From the NCBI RefSeq assembly GCF_017303315.1, contig NZ_JAFKOI010000001.1, positions 310,001-374,000 of the forward strand: a DNA stretch of 64,000 nt. The letters are read 5' to 3'. Position numbers and translations under genes: made by a program. The notes below the pieces were generated by a model. It was not told the DNA's origin, ran no database searches, and worked only from the letters and a program-made list of their open reading frames with translations. Of the stretch, positions 8,914-17,578 are shown in pieces. Each line of letters opens with the position of its first letter. Within the stretch, counting starts at the first letter, position 1. The stretch comes from Bacillus sp. NTK071. GTDB taxonomy: Bacteria; Bacillota; Bacilli; Bacillales; Guptibacillaceae.

Positions 8914-9909
8914 ATGAGTTTTTTTAAGAAGTTAAAAGATAAATTCACAACGCAAACTGATGAAGTAACTGAGAAGTTTAAAGGTGGCCTTGAAAAGACG
9001 AGGACTTCTTTCTCTACAAAAATGAACGATCTTGTAAAAAACTACCGTAAAGTGGATGAGGATTTTTTCGAAGAACTTGAAGAACTTTTGATTAGTGCTG
9101 ACGTTGGTGTAGCTACCGTAATGGATCTCATTGATGTGTTAAAAGATGAAGCGAGAACACGAAATATTAAAGATACGAAGGAACTTCAGAGCGTGATTTC
9201 AGAAAAGCTAGCTGAGTTGCTTCACAAATCGGAAGAAGATGGTTCCCTAAATGTACAGGAAGACGGTCTATCTGTATTCCTATTTGTAGGTGTTAACGGA
9301 GTAGGAAAAACAACGACGATCGGCAAGCTTGCTCATAAATACAAACAAGAAGGTAAGAAAGTGGTGCTTGCTGCAGGAGATACGTTCCGTGCTGGTGCTA
9401 TTGAACAATTAGACGTGTGGGGAGAAAGAGCAGGCGTTGATGTAATTAAACACCAAGCGGGTTCCGATCCAGCGGCAGTAGTATTCGATGCTGTTCAATC
9501 TGCTAAATCAAGGCAGGCTGATATTCTTCTTTGCGATACGGCAGGGCGACTTCAAAACAAAGTGAACTTAATGAATGAACTTGAAAAAGTGAAGCGTGTC
9601 ATTCAACGTGAAGTGCCATCTGGTCCACATGAAGTCATTCTCGTCCTTGATGCAACGACAGGCCAGAATGCTATGAGTCAGGCAAAGCAGTTTGGGCAAT
9701 CAACAGACGTCACCGGAATTGCGCTAACAAAGCTTGATGGTACTGCAAAAGGCGGTATTGTTCTTGCTATTCGACATGAACTTGATATCCCTGTTAAACT
9801 CGTAGGGCTTGGGGAGCAGATAGACGATTTGCATGAATTTGATCCTGATACATTTGTGTATGGTTTATTCTCATCGATCATTGAAGAAGAGGAAGAAAAC
9901 GAGGAATAA
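8914..9909 (+). CDS. ftsY: Signal recognition particle receptor FtsY
   Basis: 331 residues. A short charged N-terminal region replaces the long acidic domain of E. coli FtsY, as in other Firmicutes. Then come the N domain and the G domain with GVNGVGKTT (126-134), DTFRAGA, DTAGR and [10 protein letters not shown]. It binds the SRP-ribosome complex at the membrane through the matching GTPase Ffh, encoded nearby. It ends in an acidic tail (EEEEENEE). Its start follows AAGGGGG. Probably cotranscribed with smc. Confidence 0.98.
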   Translation: MSFFKKLKDKFTTQTDEVTEKFKGGLEKTRTSFSTKMNDLVKNYRKVDEDFFEELEELLISADVGVATVMDLIDVLKDEARTRNIKDTKELQSVISEKLAELLHKSEEDGSLNVQEDGLSVFLFVGVNGVGKTTTIGKLAHKYKQEGKKVVLAAGDTFRAGAIEQLDVWGERAGVDVIKHQAGSDPAAVVFDAVQSAKSRQADILLCDTAGRLQNKVNLMNELEKVKRVIQREVPSGPHEVILVLDATTGQNAMSQAKQFGQSTDVTGIALTKLDGTAKGGIVLAIRHELDIPVKLVGLGEQIDDLHEFDPDTFVYGLFSSIIEEEEENEE

Positions 9910-9939
9910 ATCAACGTTAAAATGTGTTAAGAAAAAATC

Positions 9940-9968
9940 TTGACAAATAAAATGACGCATAGTATTAT
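9940..9968 (+). promoter_or_regulatory. Promoter of ylxM-ffh
   Basis: TTGACA (9940-9945), a 17-base spacer and TATTAT (9963-9968): a near-consensus sigma-A promoter in the gap between ftsY and ylxM. Confidence 0.8.
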
Positions 9969-10010
9969 AATTAACGTAAAGGTGATTACCTTAACAAGGG
10001 GCTGTTAACA

Positions 10011-10340
10011 ATGCTAGAAAAAACGATGCGAATTAACTCGTTATTCGACTTTTATCAGTCGCTTTTAACACCAAAACAACGTAATTATATGGCATTGTAT
10101 TATCTGGATGATTATTCCCTTGGTGAAATCGCGGAAGAATTTCAAGTTAGCCGTCAGGCTGTCTATGATAATATTAAGCGAACAGAACAAATGATAGAAG
10201 AATATGAAGCAAAACTGTTGCTATTCGAGCGATATGTCAAACGGCAGGAGCTATTAGAAAAGCTCAGGGACACGGTTATGAGTGAGAATGAGAACTCTAA
10301 GGCGCTGCCATTGATTAACTCTCTTGAAAAACTGGATTAG
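10011..10340 (+). CDS. ylxM: SRP-associated HTH protein YlxM
   Basis: 109 residues. It has a sigma-70 region 4-like helix-turn-helix ([23 protein letters not shown] at about 40-62) and a helical C terminus; this is the YlxM/p13 (UPF0122) family. In streptococci the orthologue binds SRP RNA and tunes the SRP pathway; its exact role in Bacillus is less clear. The ribosome site AAGGGG lies in the loop of a small inverted repeat (TTAACA...TGTTAA). ffh starts 12 bases after its stop. Confidence 0.95.
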   Translation: MLEKTMRINSLFDFYQSLLTPKQRNYMALYYLDDYSLGEIAEEFQVSRQAVYDNIKRTEQMIEEYEAKLLLFERYVKRQELLEKLRDTVMSENENSKALPLINSLEKLD

Positions 10341-10352
10341 GAGGCGGCGAAC

Positions 10353-11702
10353 ATGGCATTTGAAGGGTTAGCCGACCGACTGCAAGACACCCTGCAGAAG
10401 ATTCGTGGTAAAGGGAAAGTAACGGAAGCAGACGTAAAAGAAATGATGCGTGAAGTAAGGCTCGCTTTGCTTGAAGCAGACGTTAACTTTAAAGTCGTAA
10501 AACAGTTTATTAACAAGGTCAAAGAGCGCGCGGTTGGACAGGAAGTAATGAAGAGCCTGACGCCGGGACAGCAGGTCATTAAAGTTGTTAATGAAGAGCT
10601 GACAGCGCTTATGGGTGGCGAACAGAGCAAAATCGCCGTATCAAGTCGCCCGCCTACTGTTATTATGATGGCCGGTCTTCAAGGTGCAGGTAAGACGACA
10701 ACTGTCGGTAAGCTTGCAAACCACTTACGTAAGAATCATAATCGCAAACCATTGCTAGTAGCAGCGGACATTTATCGTCCTGCCGCAATCAACCAGCTTG
10801 AAACATTAGGTAAGCAACTCAGTATGCCGGTGTTCTCAATGGGTGATCAAGTTAGCCCGGTTGAAATTGCTTCAAAAGCGATTGAAAAAGCGAAAGAAGA
10901 ACATCTTGACTATGTCATTATTGATACAGCAGGGCGCTTGCATATCGATGAAAATCTTATGCAGGAGCTAAAAGATGTAAAAGAAGCTGTTACACCTGAT
11001 GAAGTTTTCCTTGTTGTCGATTCGATGACAGGACAGGATGCCGTGAATGTAGCTGAAAGCTTTAATGATGCACTTGATATAACAGGTGTTATCTTAACGA
11101 AGCTTGATGGAGATACACGCGGTGGTGCTGCGCTTTCAATCAAGTCTGTGACTGACAAACCAATCAAGTTCGCAGGTATGGGCGAGAAGCTTGATGCTCT
11201 TGAACCATTCCACCCTGAACGAATGGCGTCACGCATTCTAGGAATGGGAGATGTGCTAACACTCATTGAGAAAGCACAAACTTCTGTGGATGAAGACAAA
11301 GCGAAAGAACTTGAGAAGAAGATGCGAACGATGAGCTTTACGTTCGATGATTTCCTCGATCAGCTCGGTCAGGTTCGTAGCATGGGACCGCTAGATGAAT
11401 TGATGGACATGATTCCTGGTATGAATAAGAAAGCCATGAAAAATGTAAGTGTTGATGAGAAACAAATTGGTCGAGTGGAAGCTATTATTCAATCGATGAC
11501 AACACGTGAGAAAGAAGAACCTGATATCATCAATGCGAGTCGCAAAAAAAGAATTGCCGTTGGAAGTGGAACATCTGTACAAGACGTCAATCGTCTCTTA
11601 AAGCAATTTGAAGAGATGAAGAAAATGATGAAGCAGATGACCAACATGTCTAAAGGCGGCAAGAAAAAGGGTAAAGGCATGAATTTCCCATTCATGCAAT
11701 AA
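10353..11702 (+). CDS. ffh: Signal recognition particle protein Ffh
   Basis: 449 residues. N domain, G domain with GLQGAGKTT (108-116), DTAGR and TKLDGD, and a methionine-rich M domain from about 300 that binds signal peptides and SRP RNA. It ends in a glycine/lysine stretch typical of Bacillus Ffh. It recognises nascent membrane and secreted proteins and docks to FtsY. The start has a consensus AGGAGG site. It is followed by the strong promoter of rpsP. Confidence 0.98.
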   Translation: MAFEGLADRLQDTLQKIRGKGKVTEADVKEMMREVRLALLEADVNFKVVKQFINKVKERAVGQEVMKSLTPGQQVIKVVNEELTALMGGEQSKIAVSSRPPTVIMMAGLQGAGKTTTVGKLANHLRKNHNRKPLLVAADIYRPAAINQLETLGKQLSMPVFSMGDQVSPVEIASKAIEKAKEEHLDYVIIDTAGRLHIDENLMQELKDVKEAVTPDEVFLVVDSMTGQDAVNVAESFNDALDITGVILTKLDGDTRGGAALSIKSVTDKPIKFAGMGEKLDALEPFHPERMASRILGMGDVLTLIEKAQTSVDEDKAKELEKKMRTMSFTFDDFLDQLGQVRSMGPLDELMDMIPGMNKKAMKNVSVDEKQIGRVEAIIQSMTTREKEEPDIINASRKKRIAVGSGTSVQDVNRLLKQFEEMKKMMKQMTNMSKGGKKKGKGMNFPFMQ

Positions 11703-11721
11703 AAATGAAGTAAATTTTCTC

Positions 11722-11750
11722 TTTACAAGAGTATAAATTTATGATATTAT
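11722..11750 (+). promoter_or_regulatory. Promoter of rpsP
   Basis: TTTACA (11722-11727), 17 bases, TATTAT (11745-11750), in a very AT-rich stretch: a strong sigma-A promoter for a ribosomal protein gene. Confidence 0.75.
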
Positions 11751-11785
11751 ATTTATTTATGTGAATATTTTTGGAGGTGAAAGAC

Positions 11786-12058
11786 ATGGCAGTTAAAATT
11801 CGTTTAAAGCGTATGGGTGCTAAAAGAGCTCCTTACTATCGCGTAGTTGTTGCTGATTCACGTGCACCACGTGACGGACGTTTCATCGAGGAAATCGGAA
11901 CTTACAATCCGGTTGCTAATCCTGTTGAAGTGAAAATCAACGAAGAGAAAGCTCTTGATTGGATGCTTAAAGGCGCTAAGCCTTCTGATACAGTACGTAA
12001 CTTATTCTCCACTGCAGGACTTATGGAGAAGCTTCACAACGCAAAAAACACAAAGTAA
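11786..12058 (+). CDS. rpsP: 30S ribosomal protein S16
   Basis: 90 residues, full length. The start [19 protein letters not shown] is the S16 signature. S16 stabilises the 5' domain of 16S rRNA early in 30S assembly. ATG at 11786 follows TTGGAGGTGA; an in-frame TTG at 11771 overlaps the site and is rejected. It is followed by a hairpin before khpA, as expected when S16 must be made in greater amount than the downstream assembly factors. Confidence 0.98.
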   Translation: MAVKIRLKRMGAKRAPYYRVVVADSRAPRDGRFIEEIGTYNPVANPVEVKINEEKALDWMLKGAKPSDTVRNLFSTAGLMEKLHNAKNTK

Positions 12059-12062
12059 TTTG

Positions 12063-12102
12063 ACACCTTAGAGGAGGCTTTCTTGAAAGCCTCCTTTGGT
12101 GT
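12063..12102 (+). terminator. Hairpin after rpsP
   Basis: An inner 10-bp stem AGGAGGCTTT/AAAGCCTCCT with a 4-base loop, extended by an outer ACACC/GGTGT stem. The T run is weak (TTT), so it probably terminates only partly and lowers expression of khpA. Confidence 0.65.
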
Positions 12103-12140
12103 ATCTAGGTCCATCATTTCATTAAAGGTGGGATATCATA

Positions 12141-12368
12141 ATGGAAGCCCTGGTAGAAACAATTGTAAAAGCTCTTGTGGATCATCCTGAAGATGTTCGG
12201 ATTGAAAAAGAAGAAATGAACAGTTTGGAAATATACAAGCTTCACGTTCATGCTAATGATACGGGTAAAGTCATTGGAAAGCAGGGGAAAGTTGCGAGAT
12301 CAATTCGTACTGTGATGAACGCTGCTGCTGTTCAGTCCAATAAACGTGTACAGTTGGAGATACTTTAG
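12141..12368 (+). CDS. khpA: RNA-binding KH domain protein KhpA (YlqC)
   Basis: 75 residues forming one KH domain, with the GxxG loop as GKQG in KVIGKQGKVARSIRTV. KhpA pairs with KhpB (Jag/EloR) in Gram-positive bacteria and affects cell elongation through RNA binding; B. subtilis YlqC is the orthologue. The ribosome site is AAGGTGGG. It lies between rpsP and rimM as in related genomes, and is followed by two terminator-like hairpins. Confidence 0.95.
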   Translation: MEALVETIVKALVDHPEDVRIEKEEMNSLEIYKLHVHANDTGKVIGKQGKVARSIRTVMNAAAVQSNKRVQLEIL

Positions 12369-12369
12369 G

Positions 12370-12400
12370 GGGGAGATGAAACTCCTCTTTTTTGTTTTTT
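12370..12400 (+). terminator. Terminator after khpA
   Basis: A 6-bp stem (12370-12375 with 12382-12387, one G-T pair), a 6-base loop and a long T-rich tail TTTTTTGTTTTTTT, starting directly after the khpA stop codon. Confidence 0.75.
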
Positions 12401-12472
12401 TAGCTCCTCATGTGCGTTTAGGCTCTTTCCGATGATAAAGAAGAAAGAACTAATCCGAAAGCTCTCCCTTTT

Positions 12473-12499
12473 AAAAACCTGCCAAGAAACCAGGTTTTT
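12473..12499 (+). terminator. Second hairpin between khpA and ylqD
   Basis: AAAAACCTG / CAGGTTTTT, a 9-bp stem with a 9-base loop; the T run forms part of the 3' arm. With the terminator at 12370 it isolates ylqD-rimM-trmD from khpA. No strong promoter is visible in the remaining 60 bases (a weak TTGCTT-16-TAAACA at 12503-12530 is possible). Confidence 0.6.
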
Positions 12500-12560
12500 C
12501 TATTGCTTGGTTTATATCATGTGATAAACAGAACCTACTTACATATGGAGGGACAGCGCG

Positions 12561-12977
12561 ATGAAAATCATTGTAAAGTATGAAGTGAAACAGATTCTAA
12601 CCGAAAAAAGCCGTGCTTCCTATCTAGACAAGTGCCAAAAAGAGTATGCCTCTCTCCTGCAGGAGCGGGAACATCTCCAATTCGAAATGAAACGATTGCA
12701 AAAAAAACGTCCTTCTGATCAAAAGTGGATAGCAGATCAATTTGATAAAGAATTACGGTCAAGATCTGAACGGATGTCGTTCCTTGATTTTCAGATGGAT
12801 CAACTCGATCAACTATCATTAGGATCAGAAATTCATGATGGAGAAATACAATCCGTTCAGGAACTTCAAATTGGGGATGAGTGGCATGGAAGAGAGCAAA
12901 AAGGTAAAATAGTTGTAAAAGATGGGATTGTGCAAAGCATCTTCCCTGACTCAACAGGAAAGGATATCATGATATGA
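12561..12977 (+). CDS. ylqD: YlqD family protein
   Basis: 138 residues. A central charged coiled coil (about 25-75, rich in E, Q, K, R) lies between short beta-like segments; the last 40 residues ([18 protein letters not shown]) look like a small barrel. It is recognised by sequence pattern and position as the YlqD family, whose function is unknown. GGAGGGACAGCG precedes the ATG. The last four bases overlap the rimM start (ATGA), so it is coupled to rimM. Confidence 0.85.
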   Translation: MKIIVKYEVKQILTEKSRASYLDKCQKEYASLLQEREHLQFEMKRLQKKRPSDQKWIADQFDKELRSRSERMSFLDFQMDQLDQLSLGSEIHDGEIQSVQELQIGDEWHGREQKGKIVVKDGIVQSIFPDSTGKDIMI

Positions 12978-13489
12978 CAGAATGGCTTAATGTTGGCAAG
13001 ATCGTTAATACCCACGGCGTGCGAGGAGAAGTACGCGTAATTTCTAGAACGGATTTCCCTGAGGAACGTTATGCAACAGGCAACAAGTTATACTTATTTA
13101 AGAATGACGAGCCTGTCGCATTAACGGTTTCATCTCACAGAAAACATAAGCAGTTTGATTTGCTTACATTTGAAGGTTTTCACAATATAAACGAAGTAGT
13201 GCATATGAAAGAAGGCATTTTGAAAGTAAAAGAAGATCAAGGCGGAAAGCTTTTAAAAGAAGAATTTTATTACCGTGATATTATCGGACTTGAAGTTCAC
13301 ACTGAAGAAGGCGAATATCTTGGGAAGGTCAAAGAAATTCTGTCACCAGGAGCAAATGATGTCTGGGTTGTTCAAAGTGCTAGCGGTGGTAAGGATCTTT
13401 TGTTACCGTACATCGAGCAAGTAGTAAAGCAAGTTGATTTAGATGAGGGGAAGATTACCGTTCATTTAATGGAAGGACTTCGTGATTAA
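12974..13489 (+). CDS. rimM: 16S rRNA processing protein RimM
   Basis: 171 residues in two beta-barrel domains: an N-terminal RimM domain with [15 protein letters not shown] and a C-terminal PRC barrel with [17 protein letters not shown] and PGANDVWVV. RimM binds S19 and helps mature the head of the 30S subunit. It overlaps ylqD by 4 bases and nearly abuts trmD, the conserved rpsP-rimM-trmD-rplS arrangement. Confidence 0.97.
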   Translation: MTEWLNVGKIVNTHGVRGEVRVISRTDFPEERYATGNKLYLFKNDEPVALTVSSHRKHKQFDLLTFEGFHNINEVVHMKEGILKVKEDQGGKLLKEEFYYRDIIGLEVHTEEGEYLGKVKEILSPGANDVWVVQSASGGKDLLLPYIEQVVKQVDLDEGKITVHLMEGLRD

Positions 13490-13490
13490 C

Positions 13491-14222
13491 ATGAAGATTG
13501 ATGTTCTTTCCTTGTTCCCTGAAATGTTTACAGGCGTTTTTAATCACTCTATTCTAAAACGTGCACAGGAAAACGGTGCTGTAACGTATCAGGTGACAAA
13601 TTTTCGAGACTATAGTACGAACAAACACAAAAACGTCGATGATTACCCATACGGAGGCGGTGCAGGAATGGTTTTGACACCACAGCCGGTTTTTGATGCA
13701 GTTGAAGATCTTTCAGGTAACGAAAAGCCTCGCGTCATTCTGATGTGTCCTCAAGGGGAGCGGTTTACTCAGAAGAAAGCAGAAGAGCTTTCAAAAGAAG
13801 ATCACCTTATTTTTGTTTGCGGTCATTATGAAGGCTACGATGAACGAATTCGTGAGAATCTCGTAACCGATGAAATATCAATTGGTGACTTTGTGTTAAC
13901 TGGCGGTGAACTTGGTAGTATGGTTGTCATTGATAGTGTAACAAGGCTGCTGCCAGGTGTCCTAGGCAATGACACGTCTGCGCCCATGGATTCGTTTAGC
14001 AGCGGATTACTTGAGCACCCCCATTACACGCGACCGTCTGAATACGATGGGATGAGTGTGCCTGATGTCCTGCTGTCAGGTAATCATTCGGCCATTGCTA
14101 AATGGCGTCTTAAAGAATCACTTAGACGTACATGGAGTAGAAGACCTGATCTACTCGAAGAGAAGGATCTGACAAAAGAAGAACAGAAATTACTTCAAGA
14201 AATTAAGGATGAAAACAACTGA
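13491..14222 (+). CDS. trmD: tRNA (guanine-N1-)-methyltransferase TrmD
   Basis: 243 residues, the same as typical Bacillus TrmD. A SPOUT methyltransferase: YGGGAGMV near residue 57, the AdoMet-binding knot with [10 protein letters not shown] and [15 protein letters not shown], then a C-terminal helical domain. It makes m1G37 in tRNAs reading CNN codons and prevents +1 frameshifting. ATG at 13491 matches the family start. An in-frame GTG at 13482 has better spacing (5 bases) from GGAAGGAC and would overlap rimM by 8 bases; it cannot be excluded. Confidence 0.97.
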   Translation: MKIDVLSLFPEMFTGVFNHSILKRAQENGAVTYQVTNFRDYSTNKHKNVDDYPYGGGAGMVLTPQPVFDAVEDLSGNEKPRVILMCPQGERFTQKKAEELSKEDHLIFVCGHYEGYDERIRENLVTDEISIGDFVLTGGELGSMVVIDSVTRLLPGVLGNDTSAPMDSFSSGLLEHPHYTRPSEYDGMSVPDVLLSGNHSAIAKWRLKESLRRTWSRRPDLLEEKDLTKEEQKLLQEIKDENN

Positions 14223-14230
14223 TTTCTTTC

Positions 14231-14259
14231 TTGTAATCTAAATAATGCTATGCTATGAT
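14231..14259 (+). promoter_or_regulatory. Promoter of rplS
   Basis: TTGTAA (14231-14236), a 17-base spacer ending in TGC, and TATGAT (14254-14259): a sigma-A promoter with an extended -10. The predicted start near 14266 gives a leader of about 80 bases. Confidence 0.75.
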
Positions 14260-14265
14260 ATCAGT

Positions 14266-14348
14266 TGTGGCATAAGTCACGTATTACGATGTTCCGCTGT
14301 AATGAAAGCTTATTTATAAGAGCATCTGTGTGGAAGGAGGGTTACTTG
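14266..14348 (+). ncRNA. Candidate ribosomal protein L19 leader
   Basis: The untranslated leader of rplS is about 80 bases, unusually long for this compact cluster. Low-GC Gram-positive rplS genes carry a known structured leader (the Rfam L19 leader family) thought to let L19 repress its own mRNA. The assignment is by position and promoter, not by a covariance search. Confidence 0.55.
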
Positions 14349-14693
14349 ATGCACAAGTTAATCCAGGATATCACAAAAGACCAACTTAAGTCGGATCTTC
14401 CAACTTTCCGACCAGGAGATACTGTTAAAGTTCACGTTAAAGTTGTCGAAGGCACTCGTGAGCGTATTCAGGTATTCGAAGGTGTTGTGATTAAACGACG
14501 TGGTGGCGGAATCAGCGAAACGTTTACAGTTCGTAAGATTTCTTACGGTGTAGGTGTTGAGCGTACATTCCCTGTACATTCACCGAAAGTTGCTAAGCTT
14601 GAAGTTGCTCGTCGCGGTAAAGTTCGCCGTGCTAAGCTATACTACTTGCGTGCACTTCGTGGTAAAGCCGCTCGTATTAAAGAAATTCGATAA
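14349..14693 (+). CDS. rplS: 50S ribosomal protein L19
   Basis: 114 residues. It contains the L19 motifs [15 protein letters not shown] and [14 protein letters not shown] and a basic C-terminal tail (RAKLYYLR). L19 sits at the 30S-50S interface. ATG at 14349 follows AAGGAGG. It has its own promoter and structured leader, so it can be controlled apart from trmD. A strong terminator follows. Confidence 0.98.
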   Translation: MHKLIQDITKDQLKSDLPTFRPGDTVKVHVKVVEGTRERIQVFEGVVIKRRGGGISETFTVRKISYGVGVERTFPVHSPKVAKLEVARRGKVRRAKLYYLRALRGKAARIKEIR

Positions 14694-14705
14694 AGTTACA
14701 CGTGG

Positions 14706-14738
14706 AAAAGGAGCTTGCACAGTCAGGCTCCTTTTTTC
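14706..14738 (+). terminator. Terminator after rplS
   Basis: AAAAGGAGC / GCTCCTTTT, a 9-bp stem with a 12-base loop, running into TTTTTT. Confidence 0.85.
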
Positions 14739-14774
14739 TATTGTATAAATTCATATGAAATAGAAAACACATTA

Positions 14775-14783
14775 TGGTAGAAT
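14775..14783 (+). promoter_or_regulatory. Possible extended -10 promoter of lepB
   Basis: TGG-TAGAAT is an extended -10 element about 80 bases before lepB. No good -35 hexamer is present at 16-18 bases. Confidence 0.4.
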
Positions 14784-14862
14784 ATAGCGGTACATACAGG
14801 TTTCTTAGCGTGTATTTGAGGGGAAAAATAGTTAAAAAGACCTTTTTGTAGGAGGAACGAGC

Positions 14863-15426
14863 ATGAATAGCTCTAAATCAGCTGAGAAAAAAGACTCATG
14901 GGAATGGATCCGTGCTCTTGTCATTGCTTTTATTCTTGCCGGAGCCGTACGCTATTTTATTTTTGCTCCAATTGTTGTAGATGGTGAAAGTATGATGCCA
15001 ACGCTCCAGGACCGTGATCGAATGATTGTAAACAAGATAAGTTATAATATTGGAGATGCTGAGCGTTTTGATATCGTTGTATTTGAAGCGCCAGAAGGGA
15101 AAGATTATATTAAACGAGTGATCGGCTTACCAGGAGATACGGTTGAATATAAAGAAGATACCCTCTATGTAAATGGGGAGCCAATTGAAGAACCGTATCT
15201 CGAACCATACAAAAACGATCTTCTAGACGGTAACTTAACATATGATTTCGACTTATCAGGTGTGACGGGTCAAAAAACCGTACCTGAGGGTCAATTGTTT
15301 GTAATGGGTGACAATCGTCAGCACAGTAAAGATAGCCGTTCAATTGGCTTTGTACCAATAGAGAAAGTAGTAGGGGAAGCGAACGTAATCTTCTGGCCGC
15401 TAAACGATATTCAAGTAATGCAATAG
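14863..15426 (+). CDS. lepB: Type I signal peptidase
   Basis: 187 residues, the short Gram-positive form with one N-terminal membrane anchor (about 17-36). The catalytic Ser43 is in GESMMPTL and Lys84 in YIKRVIGLPGD; GDNRxxSxDSR is near the C terminus. It removes signal peptides from secreted proteins on the outer face of the membrane. AGGAGGAACGAGC precedes the ATG. Its place between rplS and rbgA is seen in several Bacillaceae but not in B. subtilis, where sip genes are elsewhere. Confidence 0.96.
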   Translation: MNSSKSAEKKDSWEWIRALVIAFILAGAVRYFIFAPIVVDGESMMPTLQDRDRMIVNKISYNIGDAERFDIVVFEAPEGKDYIKRVIGLPGDTVEYKEDTLYVNGEPIEEPYLEPYKNDLLDGNLTYDFDLSGVTGQKTVPEGQLFVMGDNRQHSKDSRSIGFVPIEKVVGEANVIFWPLNDIQVMQ

Positions 15427-15446
15427 AAAGAATAGGGTGAGATGGT

Positions 15447-16295
15447 ATGACGATTCAATGGTTTCCTGGACATATGGCAAAAGCACGCCGGGAGATTACC
15501 GAAAAGCTTAAGATGATCGATGTTGTAATTGAACTAGTAGACGCAAGAATTCCTCTTGCTTCGCGTAATCCGATGATTGACGAAATCGTTTCTTCTAAAC
15601 CAAGACTAATTTTGCTAAATAAAGCAGATATGGCGGATGATCAGAAAACAAATGAGTGGAAGAACTATTTTCAATCACTAGGGCATAAAGCATTACCGAT
15701 TGACTCGCAATCAGGTAAAGGTGTTAAAGCAATACCAGGGGCTGCTAGAGAGCTTATGAGTGATAAGATTGATCGAATGATTGAGAAGGGCATGAAACCT
15801 CGTGCTGTACGAGCACTTATTCTTGGAATTCCAAACGTGGGTAAATCAACACTGATTAATCGACTAGCTGGTAAAAGAATTGCCAAAACAGGGGATCGAC
15901 CTGGTATTACAAAAAAACAGCAGTGGATAAAAGTTGGCGATGAAATGGACCTTCTTGATACACCAGGGATTTTGTGGCCTAAATTTGAAGATCAGCAAAC
16001 AGGATATAAGCTGGCCGCTACAGGTGCGATCAAGGATGAAATTCTAGATTTTCAAGATATATCTGTTTTTGTTCTTAAATTTCTTAGCGTACACTATCCA
16101 GAGCGATTAATGGATCGGTATAAGCTTGAGGCAATTCCTGAAGATGTTGTTGAGCTATTTGATGAAATAGGCAAAAAACGCGGCTTCTTAATGAGCGGAG
16201 GCTGGATTGATTACGACAAAACAGCTGAAACCGTTCTTCGTGAGCTTCGAAGTGGGAAACTGGGGGATGTTACGCTAGAAACGCCCGAAAGGTAA
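15447..16295 (+). CDS. rbgA: Ribosome biogenesis GTPase RbgA (YlqF)
   Basis: 282 residues. A circularly permuted GTPase: NKAD (58-61) comes before GIPNVGKS (127-134) and DTPG (171-174). The N-terminal FPGHM (6-10) holds His9, the residue implicated in catalysis. The C-terminal ~100 residues form the RNA-binding helical domain. RbgA drives a late step of 50S assembly (entry of L16 and others). It starts 20 bases after lepB; the stop codon lies in the stem of a terminator. Confidence 0.97.
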   Translation: MTIQWFPGHMAKARREITEKLKMIDVVIELVDARIPLASRNPMIDEIVSSKPRLILLNKADMADDQKTNEWKNYFQSLGHKALPIDSQSGKGVKAIPGAARELMSDKIDRMIEKGMKPRAVRALILGIPNVGKSTLINRLAGKRIAKTGDRPGITKKQQWIKVGDEMDLLDTPGILWPKFEDQQTGYKLAATGAIKDEILDFQDISVFVLKFLSVHYPERLMDRYKLEAIPEDVVELFDEIGKKRGFLMSGGWIDYDKTAETVLRELRSGKLGDVTLETPER

Positions 16296-16319
16296 GGCCA
16301 ACAGTGCCTTGCCTTTTTT
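16288..16319 (+). terminator. Terminator overlapping the end of rbgA
   Basis: An 11-bp stem (16288-16298 with 16306-16316, one G-T pair) with a 7-base loop, followed by T residues to 16319. It overlaps the rbgA stop codon. Confidence 0.75.
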
Positions 16320-16349
16320 CAATTAGAAAGAGAAGAGAGAGGGAGACAA

Positions 16350-17123
16350 TTGAAACCGAAATGGTCCATTAAAGAAATTGGAGAAATAATTAAGAACGGG
16401 TATTCAGAAGAGGAATGGGAAGAGTTTAAAAAGGATGAACGTAAAGGAGTAGAGCGACTACTTGCGAAAGAGGAAAAGAAAAAACAAGAAAAGCAGAAAC
16501 TAATTGACATGCATGTCGATATGAGCGTATTTGAAGCTCACTATAGAAGTGAAGGATACCAATCAATAGCAGGAGTCGATGAAGTTGGTCGAGGCCCTCT
16601 CGCAGGCCCTGTAGTCGCTTCAGCAGTCATCTTAAACCCTGATGCTCCTATTCTTGGGTTACAAGATTCCAAAAAGCTTTCCACATCAAAGCTTCATGAG
16701 CTATTTGAAGAAATTAATGAATATGCTTTAGCTATTGGTGTTGGTGTCATAAGTCCTGCAGAGATAGATGAGTTAAACATTTATCAAGCAACAAAACAAG
16801 CGATGCAAAAAGCGGTTAAGGCGTTAAATGTGCAAGCAGATCTGTTACTAGTAGACGCGATGCAGTTGCCAATTCAAATCAAACAAGAATCGTTAATAAA
16901 AGGTGATACAAGAAGTGTTAGCATTGCCGCAGCATCAATTGTTGCGAAGGTTACACGTGATCGAATGATGACGGAATTAGCAGAAAAATACCCTCAATAT
17001 GGATTCAATCGTCACGTTGGGTATGGGACGAAAGAACACTTAGCAGCACTAGAAGAACACGGTGTTACAGAAGTTCACCGAAAGTCTTTTGCACCTGTTC
17101 GAAATCGTATTGGTATGCTTTAG
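16350..17123 (+). CDS. rnhB: Ribonuclease HII
   Basis: 257 residues. A Bacillus-type N-terminal extension (about 70 residues, highly charged) precedes the catalytic domain. Acidic residues are Asp77-Glu78 in GVDEVGRGPLAGP, Asp169 in LLVDAM and Asp204 in AKVTRD. It removes ribonucleotides embedded in DNA. The start is TTG at 16350 after GAGAGGGAGA; the extension is homologous in B. subtilis RnhB, which supports this unusual start. Confidence 0.95.
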   Translation: MKPKWSIKEIGEIIKNGYSEEEWEEFKKDERKGVERLLAKEEKKKQEKQKLIDMHVDMSVFEAHYRSEGYQSIAGVDEVGRGPLAGPVVASAVILNPDAPILGLQDSKKLSTSKLHELFEEINEYALAIGVGVISPAEIDELNIYQATKQAMQKAVKALNVQADLLLVDAMQLPIQIKQESLIKGDTRSVSIAAASIVAKVTRDRMMTELAEKYPQYGFNRHVGYGTKEHLAALEEHGVTEVHRKSFAPVRNRIGML

Positions 17124-17182
17124 TATGATTGCTGTAAAATAGATGATACTATACTTATTCCAGAAAGAAGGGGCAATCATCC

Positions 17183-17368
17183 GTGAATGATCCAGGACAT
17201 CCAGAAAGAAATAATTCATTTTATGAAGAAGCAGGCGAGGAATTTGGTGTCTACACACCAGCTGCTGCAAGAGAATTAACCATTACAGACCATCAAAAGA
17301 GAGAGCAGCAGGAAGGTAGTTCGCAATCGAAAAAAGCAGGTAGAGAAGAACAGGAAGACGGGAGATAA
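17183..17368 (+). CDS. Small acidic protein of unknown function
   Basis: 61 codons from a GTG at 17183 with GAAGGGG about 10 bases upstream. The product is hydrophilic and charged: an acidic N-terminal half with a GVYTPAAARELTITD segment and a Q/E/K-rich tail. I do not recognise a family. It sits where B. subtilis has ylqG and ylqH, but does not resemble them. Its stop codon is exactly in the loop of a strong terminator, which supports a real last gene of the rnhB unit. It could still be a chance frame. Confidence 0.55.
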   Translation: MNDPGHPERNNSFYEEAGEEFGVYTPAAARELTITDHQKREQQEGSSQSKKAGREEQEDGR

Positions 17369-17386
17369 CCCGTTTTCCTGTTTTTT
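17351..17386 (+). terminator. Terminator after the rnhB unit
   Basis: A 12-bp stem (17351-17362 with 17369-17380, one G-T pair), a 6-base loop AGATAA containing a stop codon, and TTTTTT. Confidence 0.88.
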
Positions 17387-17501
17387 GAATTTAGTAGCCT
17401 TTCTGGAATTGAGACTTACCAAAAAAGCTGGTTATAAATAAATATTTAATGGCTTCCAATACTTTACTCTAATAAAAGAAGAGTGACTTTTTGCAAAAGG
17501 G

Positions 17502-17531
17502 TAGACAATCGGTGTGAATTTTCTATACAAT
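17502..17531 (+). promoter_or_regulatory. Promoter of sucCD
   Basis: TAGACA (17502-17507) and TACAAT (17526-17531) with an 18-base spacer, or TATACA (17524-17529) with 16. The start would fall inside the cre-like site just downstream. Confidence 0.6.
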
Positions 17532-17544
17532 GAAAACGTCGTCA
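17531..17544 (+). promoter_or_regulatory. Catabolite-responsive element (cre) at sucCD
   Basis: TGAAAACGTCGTCA matches the CcpA consensus TGWAANCGNTNWCA at all but one defined position (C instead of T at position 10). It covers the predicted transcription start, so binding of CcpA should repress. Repression of succinyl-CoA synthetase by glucose fits TCA-cycle control in Bacillus. Confidence 0.68.
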
Positions 17545-17578
17545 AAGATTTGATTGACTAGGATAGGAGGATGAGAGA

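Noticed and set aside
12561-12977. Minus-strand frame opposite ylqD (12568-12954)
   Set aside because: A long open frame on the opposite strand, but without a ribosome site or recognisable protein; a shadow of ylqD.
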